This document shows, one piece after another, positions 9,600-22,056 of a DNA stretch of 64,000 bases. The stretch comes from Selaginella tamariscina (Eukaryota > Streptophyta > Lycopodiopsida > Selaginellales > Selaginellaceae), in assembly GCA_003024785.1 (NCBI GenBank), contig PUQB01000043.1:558001-622000 (forward strand), read 5' to 3'. Position 1 is the first letter of the stretch, and every line of letters begins with the position of its first letter. The notes beneath the pieces are model-generated. The model was not told the DNA's origin. It saw only the letters and a program-made list of their open reading frames with translations, and ran no database searches. Both the position numbers and the translations under genes were made by a program.

Positions 9600-12500
9600 G
9601 ATTTGTTACTGCCACTAACAATGTTTCCCCTCAACACTACTGCATTCTTCCAACCACAACAAGCTCATTGTCATGGTCAACCTATCCACATTGTTGGATA
9701 GTACGATACCTGGTTTCAATCCTGATCTTGTTTGAACTTCAAGAATGTCACCATCTAAGAGCCACACAGGGCATTTACTTGCTCCTGCTTGTAAATGAGA
9801 AGGAAAACTTATTTGGCACAACTTCAAGTGTAATGTCGAATCCCCTCTTTGCCAACATTGGATCACTGTGTGGAATAATGCAAATCTCTCGCAAAATGTT
9901 TTCTATGCGCAAAATGCATGTAGCATCAAATGGAAACCGTGTTGGTGCAAGTATTTTGCATCCCAGTTCCCTCATGAATAACTGTCGAGACGTTCGTGTA
10001 TCACAATGATACCTGCATATGTATGTCAATACCCAAAAGCCATAATGTTTGCCACATTCCAAAAAACTCACTTTCGAAAAATTTAGCGAACAAAACGTGG
10101 AAGCTACCTGCATAGTCCACAGAAAATATTTCCTTTACTTCTGCATAACAAATTTCACCTGCATTTCAAATTAGAAGAACGGTGAGAATTTATCTGTAAT
10201 GAAACATATATATATAATACCTGGATTGTCAGGGTCACTAGTCACCACTGACGTCCTGCCTTGTAAATGGTACCTAGTAGACACACAATTTGTGTCGATA
10301 GACCCGATGTTCAAAGATTAACTTCTCATCAAAAGCTACCCCTATTATTCTAGAAACCGCTACGAGTTGCACTTGTGTTATTTATTGGCCTTTTTGCATA
10401 TTTATGAGAATTCCGATTTCAGCAATATGCAACCTCCATGCAGAAGTGCCATACTCTAAACATTTTTCTAACAAGTCGACTGCTACTTCCTCCGAGTTCA
10501 CAACAACAATTCGTCCTTAACCAGAACTGTGTTAGCATAGTGAATGGAGTTTGGTTTCACGAAGCTTGCATTAAGCTTGGCAGTTAGACGCTCTGGAGGC
10601 AACATACCATCACGCTCATCCATAAGTTTTTCCTCGATTGTCGTAAAGAAAAACCTGAAAACGTTAAATTGTTAAACTGTTCAAAATTAAACATATAACA
10701 AAATCCTCACTCAAATGAGCCTTTATAAAGGTGAGCTCCATCTCCTTGTTGTTTGTATGCGTAGCATTCAATCCTTTTAAAATCTGAATTCATATAATAG
10801 CACTAAGTATTTGAAGATAGTCCATATCTATAGATATCCTCGCACAAGTGACCTCTTCCAAAGGCATGTATTAGTGTTGATTGATGTGGACCAAACCTTT
10901 CAACCCATAACAACTCCACAGTGTTGCAGTACTCACGAAATTCCTCCAATGTTTCCACATCCAACCATGACTTCTGCTCCAATTGTACAAAACTCTCGTA
11001 AGTTCAGTCAACAATGAACAAAGGCGCAAATAGTCAGTGTCTATGAGACCATCCACAACGTATGGAAGGTACCATTGTGCAAGTGTTGATGTTCTTCAGC
11101 TTTCTAGAATGACAAACGTGTCATTGGATGATTTGGTGCACAACCTTTCTTCATACAACTAGTTCGGTTTTGTAGTATGGTTTGCAATCTTGCCATGATA
11201 GTTGCTTCTTCCCCGACTTCTTTTAGAGTGGTGAACAACGCCTCAATAAACACTTTGAGCACATTCAAAGACACCAGATGCATGACATCATAAGCAGGCA
11301 ACTCAAGAATGCTTAACCTAAAAAGAAAAAATAGTAGTTAATGTAACTACAAAGTTCAATTAAATAAAGTCCTACAAACCCGCACACATTGTATAGTCGA
11401 TGTAGCGGCTGCGACCGCGAACTCCAGAGTCCCTTTGGAGATGACGCATCCTCGTGGGGTTAGGTGCAACTTCAACTTCTAAAATAACACTTTGAATTTC
11501 TTGGAAGGAACGTTCTGCTGCTGATTCCATGGAATTTTAAAGAATATTTGCATGTTTCCATTGATTGCCATCCTACAACATAGGCGTTTTGCATTTTCGA
11601 CAACTGTTTTCCCACCTGCAAAAACACAAATGATAGTGAATGTGCTGGCCAAAACAAAAAACCATTGCTTATAGAAACCAACTCAGAAGCCAGAAATGAT
11701 GACTACACTAAAAGCTATAAAATGATGCCATAATTGAAACTCTTACCACTTGATAGTTTTAGTACTTCACATTGTGCAAGGTGATCAACAGAAAGTACTA
11801 ATAGTAACGCTCTCATTTGAAACTTTTGTGGAAGTCCTCCATAGTGCTCGGAACTCAAACTATAATCAACTTCATCCCTTGCACAAATAGTGTTGTCAAT
11901 TCATCAACAAGAAGATCAAGGAATGGATCGAGGCTATTTGTGAATTCTTCACAGCATGTGCATTGAATTGGAAGCTCAAATTCTTGGTCAGAATCGAAAA
12001 AAGCTTGATATTGCCGCCACATACTGCCCTCCCAGATCTCAGAGATAGTTGATGGAGGTTCATGCATAGCCCTCCCTTTCCAACTTTCTTTTGCCCACCA
12101 AGGCCGCAGTCTTCCCAACATATGGATTGTACCTTTGCACGAAGGTGAAGCCTTGTAGAAAGTGGTATGTAGTAGAAGGATACTGCATCTTTGATCTCAG
12201 CTCCACAACAGGGGCATGCTTCCCTGCATACTTCACACCTCTGCCTAGGTACCCTATTATAACAATGCCACCTATAGTTAGCTAAAAACTCTATCGCTAA
12301 AATGCAGAAGTAAATTTACCCGCAAACACACAGTTCCTCTGGATCACCAAAAACATAAGTTGGCCAATCCTTGTGGCAACAAAAATTCTTCCTCTCTGCG
12401 TTTGGCATGCCCAATCGTGCTAGCAACCTATCAAAAGCATGAGATGTCCGAGGGACTTTCAAACCCCCGGAATGCCCTGTCCAAGAAGGATCAAAGATCC

Positions 12501-13014
12501 GAGCTAGACTCTGGTGATTAGTGGCAAATAATGAATCCAGGACCTTTGAACAAAGTGCTTCATAAATATGGCCATTATCGAAAATTTTGCAAAGTTGGAA
12601 CAAAGAACGTAGCATTGTGGCTTCTATTGTGACCTCTACATTTTCCTTATGAACTCTCAATTGCACATGCTCCTCGGCTGCATCCTCGGGCAGTTCAACA
12701 CCACATCCTTCATAATCAATGTTTTCTTCCATTGGACTTTGGAGATGTTCGAAAACAGCTCTGATCATGGTAACATCATTCATAGCTTGTACTTCATCTA
12801 GATTCGGAATGTGACATTCTTCTACTACTTTATCAGTCCCATCATTCTGCAAATTAAACCTCAAGGAACGAAGACTATGCAAGTGTCTGTAGAAGCTTGA
12901 AGAACTCCAACGTTTACCATCTAAACCATGAATACAAAGGCAATCATCACATTTACAAACATACATTAGTGTCTTCTTGTTTGTCTGCCCATCTGGTTGT
13001 TGCTGTTGCATCAA
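9600..13014 (-). CDS. tnp2-like (Transposase_21) transposase, multi-exon and partly decayed
   Basis: The first exon (13,014 down to about 12,316) encodes a Cys/His-rich head (MYVCKCDDCLCIHG) and ends CCHKDWPTYVFGDPEELCVC. After a short intron the frame continues through CEVCREACPCCGAEI and FYYIPLSTRLHLRAK, which matches the 'PLxxRLxxL' block of Tnp2/TnpD transposases. Next come EPPSTISEIWEGSMWRQY (about 12,060-12,000) and, near 11,290, DVMHLVSLNVLKVFIEAL, resembling the D-x-HLVLLGV catalytic-core block. More exon-like pieces continue to about 9,600. The family has a DDE nuclease that cuts at the TIRs. Exon limits downstream of 11,850 are uncertain. It lies head-to-head with the + strand ORFs, about 460 bp apart. 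Confidence 0.65.
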
Positions 13015-13182
13015 TTTTCTCTGATTCCACCTCCAGCACTCCTTGAGATTTCTTCACCATTGACAACATACTGTCTCCTAGACCGTGTCATTCTAATTTG
13101 GAGGTGAATTTGTCATTTTGGGGAATTCTAATGCGAAAATGTTAATGTTATTTAATGCTGGTAGGAAGCTGACATTGAGCAT

Positions 13183-13250
13183 GCATTAGCTACGCGGGTT
13201 AAAGGCCTCTTGGCACTAAGTCCAACAGGCCGCAAGTTCAAGTCTCATAG
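13183..13250 (+). other. tRNA-like relic (Leu/Ser-type) between the two transposon genes
   Basis: An A-box-like ttagctacgcgggtt (13,186-13,200) is followed by a hairpin: GGCCT (13,204-13,208) pairs with AGGCC (13,227-13,231) and TTGG with CCAA inside it. A B-box-like GTTCAAGTC follows at 13,236-13,244. The arrangement resembles a tRNA or SINE head, but no full cloverleaf or acceptor stem closes. It could be chance or a SINE remnant. Confidence 0.35.
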
Positions 13251-13477
13251 GAAAAATGCAGACTTTGCCATTAAAATGCAATTTTAAACATGGTATCACA
13301 TACAATGCACGAGTCTTGCCGTGTTTATTGATTTTCATTTTTCCCAAATTTCCCACACGTAAGGTTTTGATTTGGGGCTTTTTTGGCAACAGTGTTTTTG
13401 GTTGCACATTTTTTGGGGAGCGAGGATTGTGGGGAGTGATCGATCTTCCCTCCTTATTGATCATATTTGTAGGTGCC

Positions 13478-15600
13478 ATGGATCTGGAAAGCAAAACAAT
13501 AGAAGAGGTGGGTAGTTTATTGAATGCTAAGTTTGGTTCCTTGGCCGAGATGGATTTCGCATCTATTGCACACAAGGAGAAGATCAATGGTAATGCTCTC
13601 TTGTCAATGACAACAAACGATTGGCTTGGACTAGGATGCAGTGAGGCACAACAACTTCCATTGTGGCTCTTGTGAGGACGAGCTTGAGGCCTCCAAAACC
13701 TTTGCTTTTACACACGACCAACAATGTGGAACTAGTGCCTGTGGTAGAGCCCTGCAAGACTAGCAGAGACAAAAAACGTCATGTGAGGGAGACAGATTCT
13801 CGCATAGTGTAGGCGAAGGTTGCAAAAGTGTGTTCAGCAAAGGATTTGAGGAGAATCATGAGGGATGCATTCCCTAACTTCATGGTTGCTAAGTTCAAAG
13901 GTGTTGAAGCACAAAAGTTTTGCAAAAAAAGAGCTCAAGTTGTGAACACCTATATGGCCCTGATTGTTCTGCGGAGATTAGAGCAGAGGCCGAGAAGCAG
14001 ATAGGACTCAAATTGACGAGCCAACGCCGGTCCATTGTGAGGAAGCAAGCAGCACTGAAGGCAAAAGGTGTTTTTGAGAGGACCTATGCGTGGGGAGCTA
14101 CTATTGTGGAGTTGTTTGCATATCGGCACAAGTTGAAGGAATCCGACATGACTTTCTTTGTGGAGTTGCATTCCGTTCGTATGCAAAAGCCTGGCGCATT
14201 TGGTGAAGTAGAGGTATGTATTGTGTTGTGCTATGCATAGTTGAAATTGATCATTTGGTTTGTGCAAGTGGGGACAGCAATAGTGTTGGAGCGATTTACA
14301 CCCCAAGCCACCTTTATTCGGTTTTGCGAGTTAAGATTATAAGAAGGTTGAGTTGAAGAAAGATGTTTGCATTCCTACCATTCACGGGACAAATCCAATA
14401 GAAGATGCACAACCGGAGAACACTTCTCAACTTCGTGTAGAGGCAAGTCGTTAATGTGGCTTTCTATGTGGCTTTGACTGTGGCTTTTTTGCAGGATATT
14501 GTGTGCTGGCCTGAGTGTTGCACGCATATTATAGATGATGATTCTGAGGACATTTCTGAAGAATCTGACGTCTCTAAAAATGAAAAATCAGTCAATCCTT
14601 CACGTTAGAGGCAAGAACCAGTTTTGAGAGCCGCATGCGATTTTTTGATGGGAGTGGTGAATTCGCATAGGAGAATTCGCACAAGAACTTTGAGAAAACC
14701 AGCAATGACCCACAACCAAGTTTTGTTAGTTCTGTAGATGATATGGATGGGAGATGCAAGGACAACAACATGACACCCATTCCAAACTCGCAGAAAGTAA
14801 GCTATATTGGTATTTTGATTTGTATTGACTAATATGTTGCATTTTCATAAAAGGCTGGTGACGTTTTAGAGTCTGATACAAACTCTAATACTAACCCAAG
14901 GAGCTTGAGCATGATGTTGCTCCAAGGAATGGTGGAGGCATCGACTTAGAACACACAAGTAAGTGTCAAGTTTTGTTTTTTTTGTGTATGTTAGTGTAAA
15001 CGTTATACTGTATTTGGTCTGTAGGAAGTTCTAGATTCAACTCCAAATTTTGTTGGTGCAAGTGTTGATCCAGATGAAACACAAGTAAGTGACTTGGGTT
15101 TGGTTTTGGTTTCCATATTTAAAGCACATTTAACTTGGTTACCTTGCAGCCTTTCCCTAACTCAGTGAAGGATCAATTAGGCATGGTTTTATATGGCACA
15201 GAACAAGGAGATTGCAATGTCCCTTTTTTGGAGGAAATACATATGCCGAACTCAAGCTTGACTGAACATGCATTCAAAATGAGTAATACTTTATTCATTG
15301 TTCACTTTTACATTTAGTAATCTTTTTGTAGTTGCCAAAAGATTGGAAACAAGGGTGAGAGATCTAACATGGAGCAGTTAAAGTCACTTGCATGTTTGTT
15401 CATGGGTATGATGCCAATTGCAAAAATCAGTTTGAGGCAAGTAAAGTCGTGGGCAGCTACATTTAATAAGAACAAGGGATGTAATGTGTTCACAATTACT
15501 TCAGTAATGAAATTTGATAAGCACTACATCACCTTCTAATCCGAGCTATTGAGAAAGGCTACTTCAAAGTTAGAAGCGACGCATGGGACTGCAAGGAGTT
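13478..15600 (+). CDS. Second CACTA gene with SAM-like N-terminus (decayed)
   Basis: Starting at ATG 13,478, the first ~65 residues (KIEEVG-type lead, then EKINGNALLSMTTNDWLGLG) look like a SAM domain: short helices with the 'E.I.G..LL.LT..D...LG' signature. Exon-like coding pieces follow at 13,920-14,240 (basic, QRRSIVRKQAALKAKGVFER), 14,560-14,800 and 15,135-15,540, separated by short introns and frame breaks. Position and content suit the accessory (TnpA-like) DNA-binding gene of CACTA elements. I do not recognise the family beyond the SAM-like start, and the exon model is not resolved. Confidence 0.45.
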
Positions 15601-16060
15601 TTGATGACGTTTAGTTATGCCGGATTAACCACTATGGCAGCCTATATGTAAATCATTTTCATATTCCAATATTATCAATAATATTTAGAATACACTTTTA
15701 GATCCACATCTATAGTATCACTGTGTTTCCCACTATTTTTTAAGGGAAAAGAACACTATATTTTTCAGATTTTTTGTTACCTTATTAGCATTAAATAAAG
15801 TCACATCTATTCTCCATTGTAGAAAACAATATAAATTTTATATTTCATTTCAAACGTGTGAGCACTATATATTTCATTTTTAAAACATTACTATATTCAC
15901 ATAACAAAACACTAAATTTTACACTCATTTTTCCACATTTAAAATTAGCAAACCACAGTTATCACGTGTAGCACAATCAAAAGCCATAGACTACATAATG
16001 AGACTCAATATAGGATTTTCTCATTCACGACCAAAATGCTTTTGTAATGATTTTTGACAA

Positions 16061-16087
16061 AAAAGCCACAGAAAATGGCTCGTTATG
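16061..16087 (-). repeat. Right terminal inverted repeat of the CACTA element
   Basis: Reverse complement of the left arm with one mismatch (cataacgagcc start). It is followed immediately by the AAA target duplication and then resumed repeat-array sequence. Confidence 0.88.
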
Positions 16088-16090
16088 AAA

Positions 16091-16700
16091 CCTTTTCAAT
16101 AATTATTAAGGTAGTGTTGCTTACAACATGGGATGATTATTTTACTACCACATGCTATCACACGTCGGCCCTTTTAGTTGAAAAAAAGAAGCCCACGTAT
16201 ATTTTTATAGTGCACTATAATATAGGAAGTCATGTAAGTTGTCAAACTAATTGTAAATAGTTAATGAATTATAAAGTTTTAAAATTATTTTAAGTTGTTT
16301 TAAAAGACTTAGTATTGCTTAAATATATTGTTAATGTAGTATAAACATGTTGCAACCACATATTACCGTGTGTTAGCTTTTGAGTTAAAATTATAAAAAA
16401 AAACCTTACATATACTTTTATAGTTCGTTATAGTATACGAAGCTTGTAAATTGTGAATTAATCGTAAAATGGCTGTTGAATTATAAAGCTTTTAAATAAT
16501 TTTTAGTTGTTTTAAAGATTTAGCTTTGTTATATAGGGTGTTATGTTAACCATTTTGCAATTGCATGTTACCACGTGTTGGTAACTTGAGTTGAAACTAT
16601 GGAAAAAAAAAGTCCTAATATACTTTTATATTGCACTATAACGTATAAAAACATGTAAATTATTAAATTAATTGTGGCTAATGAATTATAAATCTTGTAA
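16091..16700. repeat. Tandem ~205-bp repeat array B, right part
   Basis: The remainder of the unit split by the transposon is followed by three more units beginning near 16,190, 16,400 and 16,612, matching array A. It then continues into the AKR2 upstream block, just as array A continues into that of AKR1. Confidence 0.78.
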
Positions 16701-17809
16701 CATGTAAGTTTCTTCTTGTTTATTCCCGGCCAACACACCCAGCCAGCATATTCCTTCCTAATATGGGATATCCAATATATTTCAATTAAAAGGAGGTTGT
16801 TTTGTTTAAAAAATCAATAATTTTTTTTAAAATTATTATTTAAATTTAAAAAGAAAAATATCCCTTAATTAAAAAATAAAATAACGTTTTTTTGGGAAGA
16901 TACAAAGAAATTGTATCTATTATTTAATAACGATATTCACATCTTTTAAAAAAATCAGAGACCGAAAACTAAATATCACCATTTCAATGCATAATGCCGG
17001 TGCAAACAAACACAATGTGCTTACGTGGTAGAAAACCATCAAAAGCTTAAAGTTACATTAAGTGTATGTGGAATATAGACTTTCCAATATTATTATTAAA
17101 AAAACAATCTAATTAAATAATTACTTTATTCTTTATTACAGCGTTGTTGTTGTTGTTTAGAAACAAATACTATAACGTTCAAGGGACTACACTACGTTAT
17201 GTTTGTGCTTGTTTAATTATGTTCTCACATGATTATTTTAAATATGTTAATCTCTTAATATATCTCTCCTGAGTAGCCAATAATATACTAACTCTGGTAC
17301 ATCAAATCTTGATAAGCTCCTCTATAGAAGCCACATGTTCTTCCTTCCTTGGAGGCGTGCGTTTGGGAAGGCTAGAACTACTTAAGAACTTGTTTACTTG
17401 TTTGGTAACTTACTTAGTGCTCCTAATAATTAAATTTGAATCTGAATTTTTCATATATAATATTCTACACTAGAAGAAAAGTCTATATATATGGTAGCTT
17501 CCGAATTAGATGCATGTGTGTGTGCGTGTGTGCATGCAAATGCTGTTGAAGTTATACTCGAATTTTGCCTACTCTCAAGAGGTTTTTACATCTGCACAAG
17601 AATGTGGAGGGAGAGTTGAGCATTGTTCTTGCTCTTTCTGAGTGTTGTTCAAGAAACCCGGTTTGTTTATGCACACCTACTGATGTATCTGCTTAACTAC
17701 ACATAATGTGTGAACACTCGTTTGTGTGTATATACACATTTATATTAACATACGTGTCTGTCTGTGTGCGTATCTATGTATATATAGACTTTAAGGTTGT
17801 GCATCTTTC
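16700..17809. other. AKR2 upstream block, paralogous to 1,000-2,000
   Basis: This is collinear with the AKR1 upstream block through 'gcatctttc', where the Ty1/copia element interrupts it. No ORF is supported. Confidence 0.7.
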
Positions 17810-20800
17810 TATTATATTTTAAAAGCAGTAGACATAATACATATATCTTTCTATGCATATGATATTTTATATACATCGGAAGACTTGTCACTTGACTCTT
17901 CACTTGACATGCTTCTTGACTCTTTAGTTATCCCACTTTGCCATATAAACCTAAACTTCTTATGACATAGAAGAATATATCTCTTAACGCTCCCTCTTGC
18001 TCAATCAGTTGTGAGATCATTGCCAACACTCATGAAATCTCCCTATATCTGGATCTCATGCCACATGGTTTCAACACTGCCCCTCAATGGTGCACTTGAT
18101 CTTTACCACCAGCATGACCATTGCCACACACCTAGCCAGAGCACTACAGGAATAGGTTGTGCACTCCAAGTGCCTCTCAATGTTTATAGAAAATAATAGG
18201 CTATAAAGCCTTAGTGAATAAATCTACAACCTAATCAATGTACTTGAGCATTGCTAATGTTGCCATATATTTGGCCACCTCTCCCACATAATAAGCGATG
18301 TCTGAGCGGGTACACACGGCCAAATAGATCAAGTATACAATGACTTGGCAATACAGCACAAGCTCCATTTGCTGCTTCTCAGCTTTAATCATAAGAGACA
18401 TTCACATATGCTCATTGTGAGATAATCACAACTCATGGTCTTCACTAAACTTGAATTCCAAGAAAAGTGTGCATGGGACTAAGATCTTGCATCTTGGCTT
18501 TTAATTTTTTCTCGATTTCAATAAGAAATTTTTTGTTATTGAAAATAAATATCACAAAGCCAAGATAAGTAAGGCACCATCCTTCATCTTCATATAGATA
18601 TTTGAGTTGGCATGGTTTTTTGGAACCAAGAGAAATTAGAAAAGAATATATTTTCTTGTACCAAATGCATGGACTCTATTTAAGGCCATAAAGAGCCTTT
18701 TTAGTTGATAAATCTTCTTTCTTGGATTCAAGCTTGTTGGGAGCTAAATGTAAACTTCCTCAAGAATTTCACTGTGTAAGAAAGTGGTTTTGACATCCAT
18801 ATGTTCCATTAACTCATGCTATATTGCCAAAGCTAATAATAGTCGTGATAAAGACCATTTTTATGACTGGACTGAAGGTTTCTATGAAATCGATGCATTC
18901 AATCTAAGTGAAACCTCTCTCCACAAGCCTAACTTTGAAGCGCTACACTTCTCCTTATGGTCCAGCTTTCACACAAAATAGAAGCTTTGTTGAAATGACA
19001 TTAGCATTGTTTAACTTTGTCAAGACAACATTAACATTGTCTAGACAAAATAGGAATGTACCATGTTTCATTTTTCCATGAGCTCACATCTCATCAATGA
19101 TAGCTTGATCCCATGCAACAAAGGAGACTTCTTAACTTGAGCAAGCGTAACAAGAATCTTCACGTCAGCTGCTGTAAACATGGTTATTCGGCTAGATGAT
19201 AAGATGCTCTCACAGTAGCTTGTGCTCGTTTTTCAACTTGTTCTCACTAGTAAGCTTCCTCTTTCGGTGTATATATCAAGGGACATCCTGAGAGGCTCAC
19301 AATTGGTACAAGCACTGGATCAGCAATGTTGTTGTTATCTTTAGGTTTTGAAACTTGTTCTTGAGTAGCTTCTTGAAGAACTTCGTGAATCTCTTTCTCT
19401 AGCTTGGAAACTTGAGTCACATTAGAGGTCAAAGCTCCCCTTAGATAGGCACATCTAAATTAGGAAAGAGGACTTTCGTCATCTTTGTCACCCTAAAGAA
19501 AATAGGTTGTGTGCTTGCTCTGTTTTCTCCATAAGGAAAACTTGGATTTGGATCTTCATGATGCTGAAAATAAACTCAACGCTCATCAAAGATTGCGTTT
19601 GACTTATAAACTCTTTCTTGAGTTCAGGTGAAGGAGTCGATATCCCTGTTGCTCATCATTATAGCCGAGAAATATATACTTCTAGGATTTAATATCCAAT
19701 TTCTTGTGAATCTCATTAGGAACATATAAGAAAGCCACATAGCCAAATTGTTTTAAAATATCCATGCATGGACGTTGTACAATTCAAGCTTCATAAGGTG
19801 TTTTGTCTTCAATAGTCATTGTCCAACACCCTGTTGCACATGAAGATAGTTGTAGCTATAGCATGATCCCAAAACTTGGGAGGAAGACTAACATCAATTG
19901 TCATTGTCCTTGCAAGTTCTACCATTGTTTGTTGAATTGCTCAACTACCCTGTTGAGCTTAGGAGTGTATGTAACTCCTCCATCAGAACAAAGCACTTTA
20001 AAAGCTAGCAAAGCTTCATCCTTAGTAACTAAGAATATGACAACCACATAGCTTGTAGTGTCATCCATGAATGAGATAAAATACTTCTTTTTGCATTAGG
20101 TCATCACATGGAATGGGCCACAAAGATTCGAAGTGAACTAACTAGAGAGGATTTAGGCTTGAACACTACTTCTAGAATTGAAAGCTTAATGATGTTGCTT
20201 TCTCACGATGCATGGCTCGCATAATGCATTGATGAAGAGTGCATGATGGCCATGCCATCAACCACGTGATCTTGCTGCAACTACTAGATTGTCTTACAAT
20301 TTACATAGCCAAGTCGATGATGCCAAGTTTGTATATTTGCAGCTCCCCATGAAGATCAACTTGTAGCACCTACTACCATTGTAGCTAGCAGCTTCCCCGG
20401 GACACAAAGCTCGCAATCCATTAAAATTGCCTTCCAATCTTGTTCGTTGAAGCCACATACCCAACCTATAGATGTATTAGCTTGACTTGATTAGCATAAA
20501 ACTCCAAGTTGAATCCTTGCTCCATCATTGTCCAAGGGACACTAAGGAATGTTGAGCCTTGGGGATGTACCACACATGCTTGACTGGAACTAGCAAGCTT
20601 GTAGGTAAATGCACATGAATCATGCCCATACCTTCAACTATTAACAAGTTATTATTGGTGAGTCACATTTGTCCCGTGCATTGCCTTAGCTCCAAAAATA
20701 ACTCATGATCAGCTACAAAAATAGCTCATGGTCAAAAGTTAAGTGATTAGCTAGAGAACCCGCCTTGAGGTTTTTATCTCTATTCCCAGAGTCAGTCATG

Positions 20801-21755
20801 ACAAGCCATTTGTTGTGGCTGTAGCAAAAGAGTTTTCATCATCACCTTCATCTCAACATCAAATTTTAAAATGTGGTGTCACACTAGAGAATGATCTATG
20901 CTCCGCTTTCAACTTTGCCTCTTGATGTTGCTTCTTCACAGGATAGTCCCCTGCTCAAGTGTCCACACTTTAAACACGTTCCACAAGTTGAATTCTCGTT
21001 TACTCCTTGGTTTTTCCTCCATGTAGTTGGAGCACCTGTTTCCAAGTCGATTAAAAACATAGGAGTGCCCTGGTTGTGCTTGTCGATTGCCATGAGTCAT
21101 CATGGCAATCCCTTCTTGCTCAACAGCATTGCCTTCACCTACAATGGTTTTCTCTTGTTGCACAAGCTCAATAAAAATCTACCACTAGGTAATGTTGGGA
21201 ATTTTCTTAATGTAGCAAAGATGAGTCTTCATGGCGTGAATTGCAAGTCCTTTAAAAGAATTGTATTGAACTCTTGATATGTGATAGCGCGTTAAAGCCT
21301 TGTGATGTAGTCTTGGGCTCACTCGATTAACTGCTACTCCATGCTGTAGAATTCACTTTTTTAAAGAATCACATCGACATCCTCTTGTAAATCCACTCCC
21401 ATAATCTCACAAATTATTGTTCAATTTTGAATAAAAGATCTCTCCACATTCACATGGACACTGTAAAGAGCAAGTCCTCTGGCATTTAGGTCTTGTCACC
21501 CGTTTATATTGATTAATGCCATTGTCCTTTATCTCATTCTTGATACCATGGACTAGAGTCCCCACCTCATGAACCAGAACTGTACACATTTTTTTCAGGT
21601 AAGGAAATTCGTCCCATTGAACTACTCCATTTTTATGGAAAAGAACTAGATTATACAATCATAAGACTAGTTGTTTGACTCTTCACTTTAACATTTGTTA
21701 CACTCTGCCACATAAACCTAATTTATTATGACATAGAAGAACGTGTATCTCAACA
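17810..21755 (-). mobile_element. Ty1/copia LTR retrotransposon (fossil, heavily decayed)
   Basis: This element of about 3.9 kb lies in reverse orientation. The - strand shows copia landmarks in order from the right: a CCHC-like knuckle near 21,000, integrase-like sequence near 19,700-20,300, a reverse-transcriptase block with KKALYGLK near 18,700, and an RNase H region with YLAVCTRSDIAY near 18,300. End repeats at about 17,886-17,988 and 21,672-21,755 are similar, and the right one begins TGTTGAGATAC on the - strand, a usual copia LTR start. CTTTC flanks both sides (17,805-17,809 and 21,756-21,760), matching the single CTTTC in the uninterrupted AKR1 copy. Breaks are numerous, so it is old. 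Confidence 0.85.
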
Positions 21756-21825
21756 CTTTCTTTTATAAGATGCTGAAGGTACGGGATATGGTTTATAAAA
21801 AATTATAAGCGACTTGGCGTATGTA

Positions 21826-21861
21826 TACGTGAGAGGTAGATAAAACAATACCTCTCACGTA
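21826..21861. promoter_or_regulatory. Inverted repeat upstream of AKR2
   Basis: Perfect 13-bp arms tacgtgagaggta (21,826-21,838) and tacctctcacgta (21,849-21,861) are separated by 10 nt. It is the counterpart of the AKR1 hairpin, with arm sequence changed on both sides so that pairing is kept. Confidence 0.5.
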
Positions 21862-22003
21862 TATTATATCCAAAGGAGTGTAATTTCTGTACACCTGCCA
21901 AATATTCTCAGAAATCTTCAGTGGTTTATGTTGATGAAGTTCCGGCTCATACAAAACGTAGGTATGTATTAAGCAAATCCATCCTATGATAAACCCTTGT
22001 CTA

Positions 22004-22024
22004 AAACGGCGGCCAATGAAAGGA
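22004..22024 (+). promoter_or_regulatory. Conserved CCAAT-containing promoter block of AKR2
   Basis: Same acggcggccaatgaaagga block as in AKR1, about 35-50 bp before the ATG at 22,057. Confidence 0.45.
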
Positions 22025-22056
22025 CAAATAGTCACGGTCGCTATCGCTTTGCAGCT

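Larger units (their letters stand above)
8882..16087. mobile_element. CACTA (En/Spm)-type DNA transposon, 7,206 bp
   Basis: Terminal inverted repeats of 27 bp lie at 8,882-8,908 (begins CACAACGAGCC) and 16,061-16,087 (begins CATAACGAGCC on the - strand), differing at one base. A 3-bp duplication AAA flanks both ends (8,879-8,881 and 16,088-16,090), as expected for the superfamily. Removing the element and one AAA restores the ~205-bp repeat unit (aattataaa then ccttttcaataatt). Subterminal TGGCTTTT motifs are repeated near both ends. Inside are two divergent coding regions: a tnp2-like transposase on - and a second ORF set on +. Both are interrupted by short introns and apparent frame breaks, so autonomy is doubtful. 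Confidence 0.88.

Noticed and set aside
22004-22056. An upstream in-frame extension of AKR2 beginning at 21,997
   Set aside because: The extension translates the conserved CCAAT promoter block; AKR1 and AKR3 share the downstream ATG, so that start was used.
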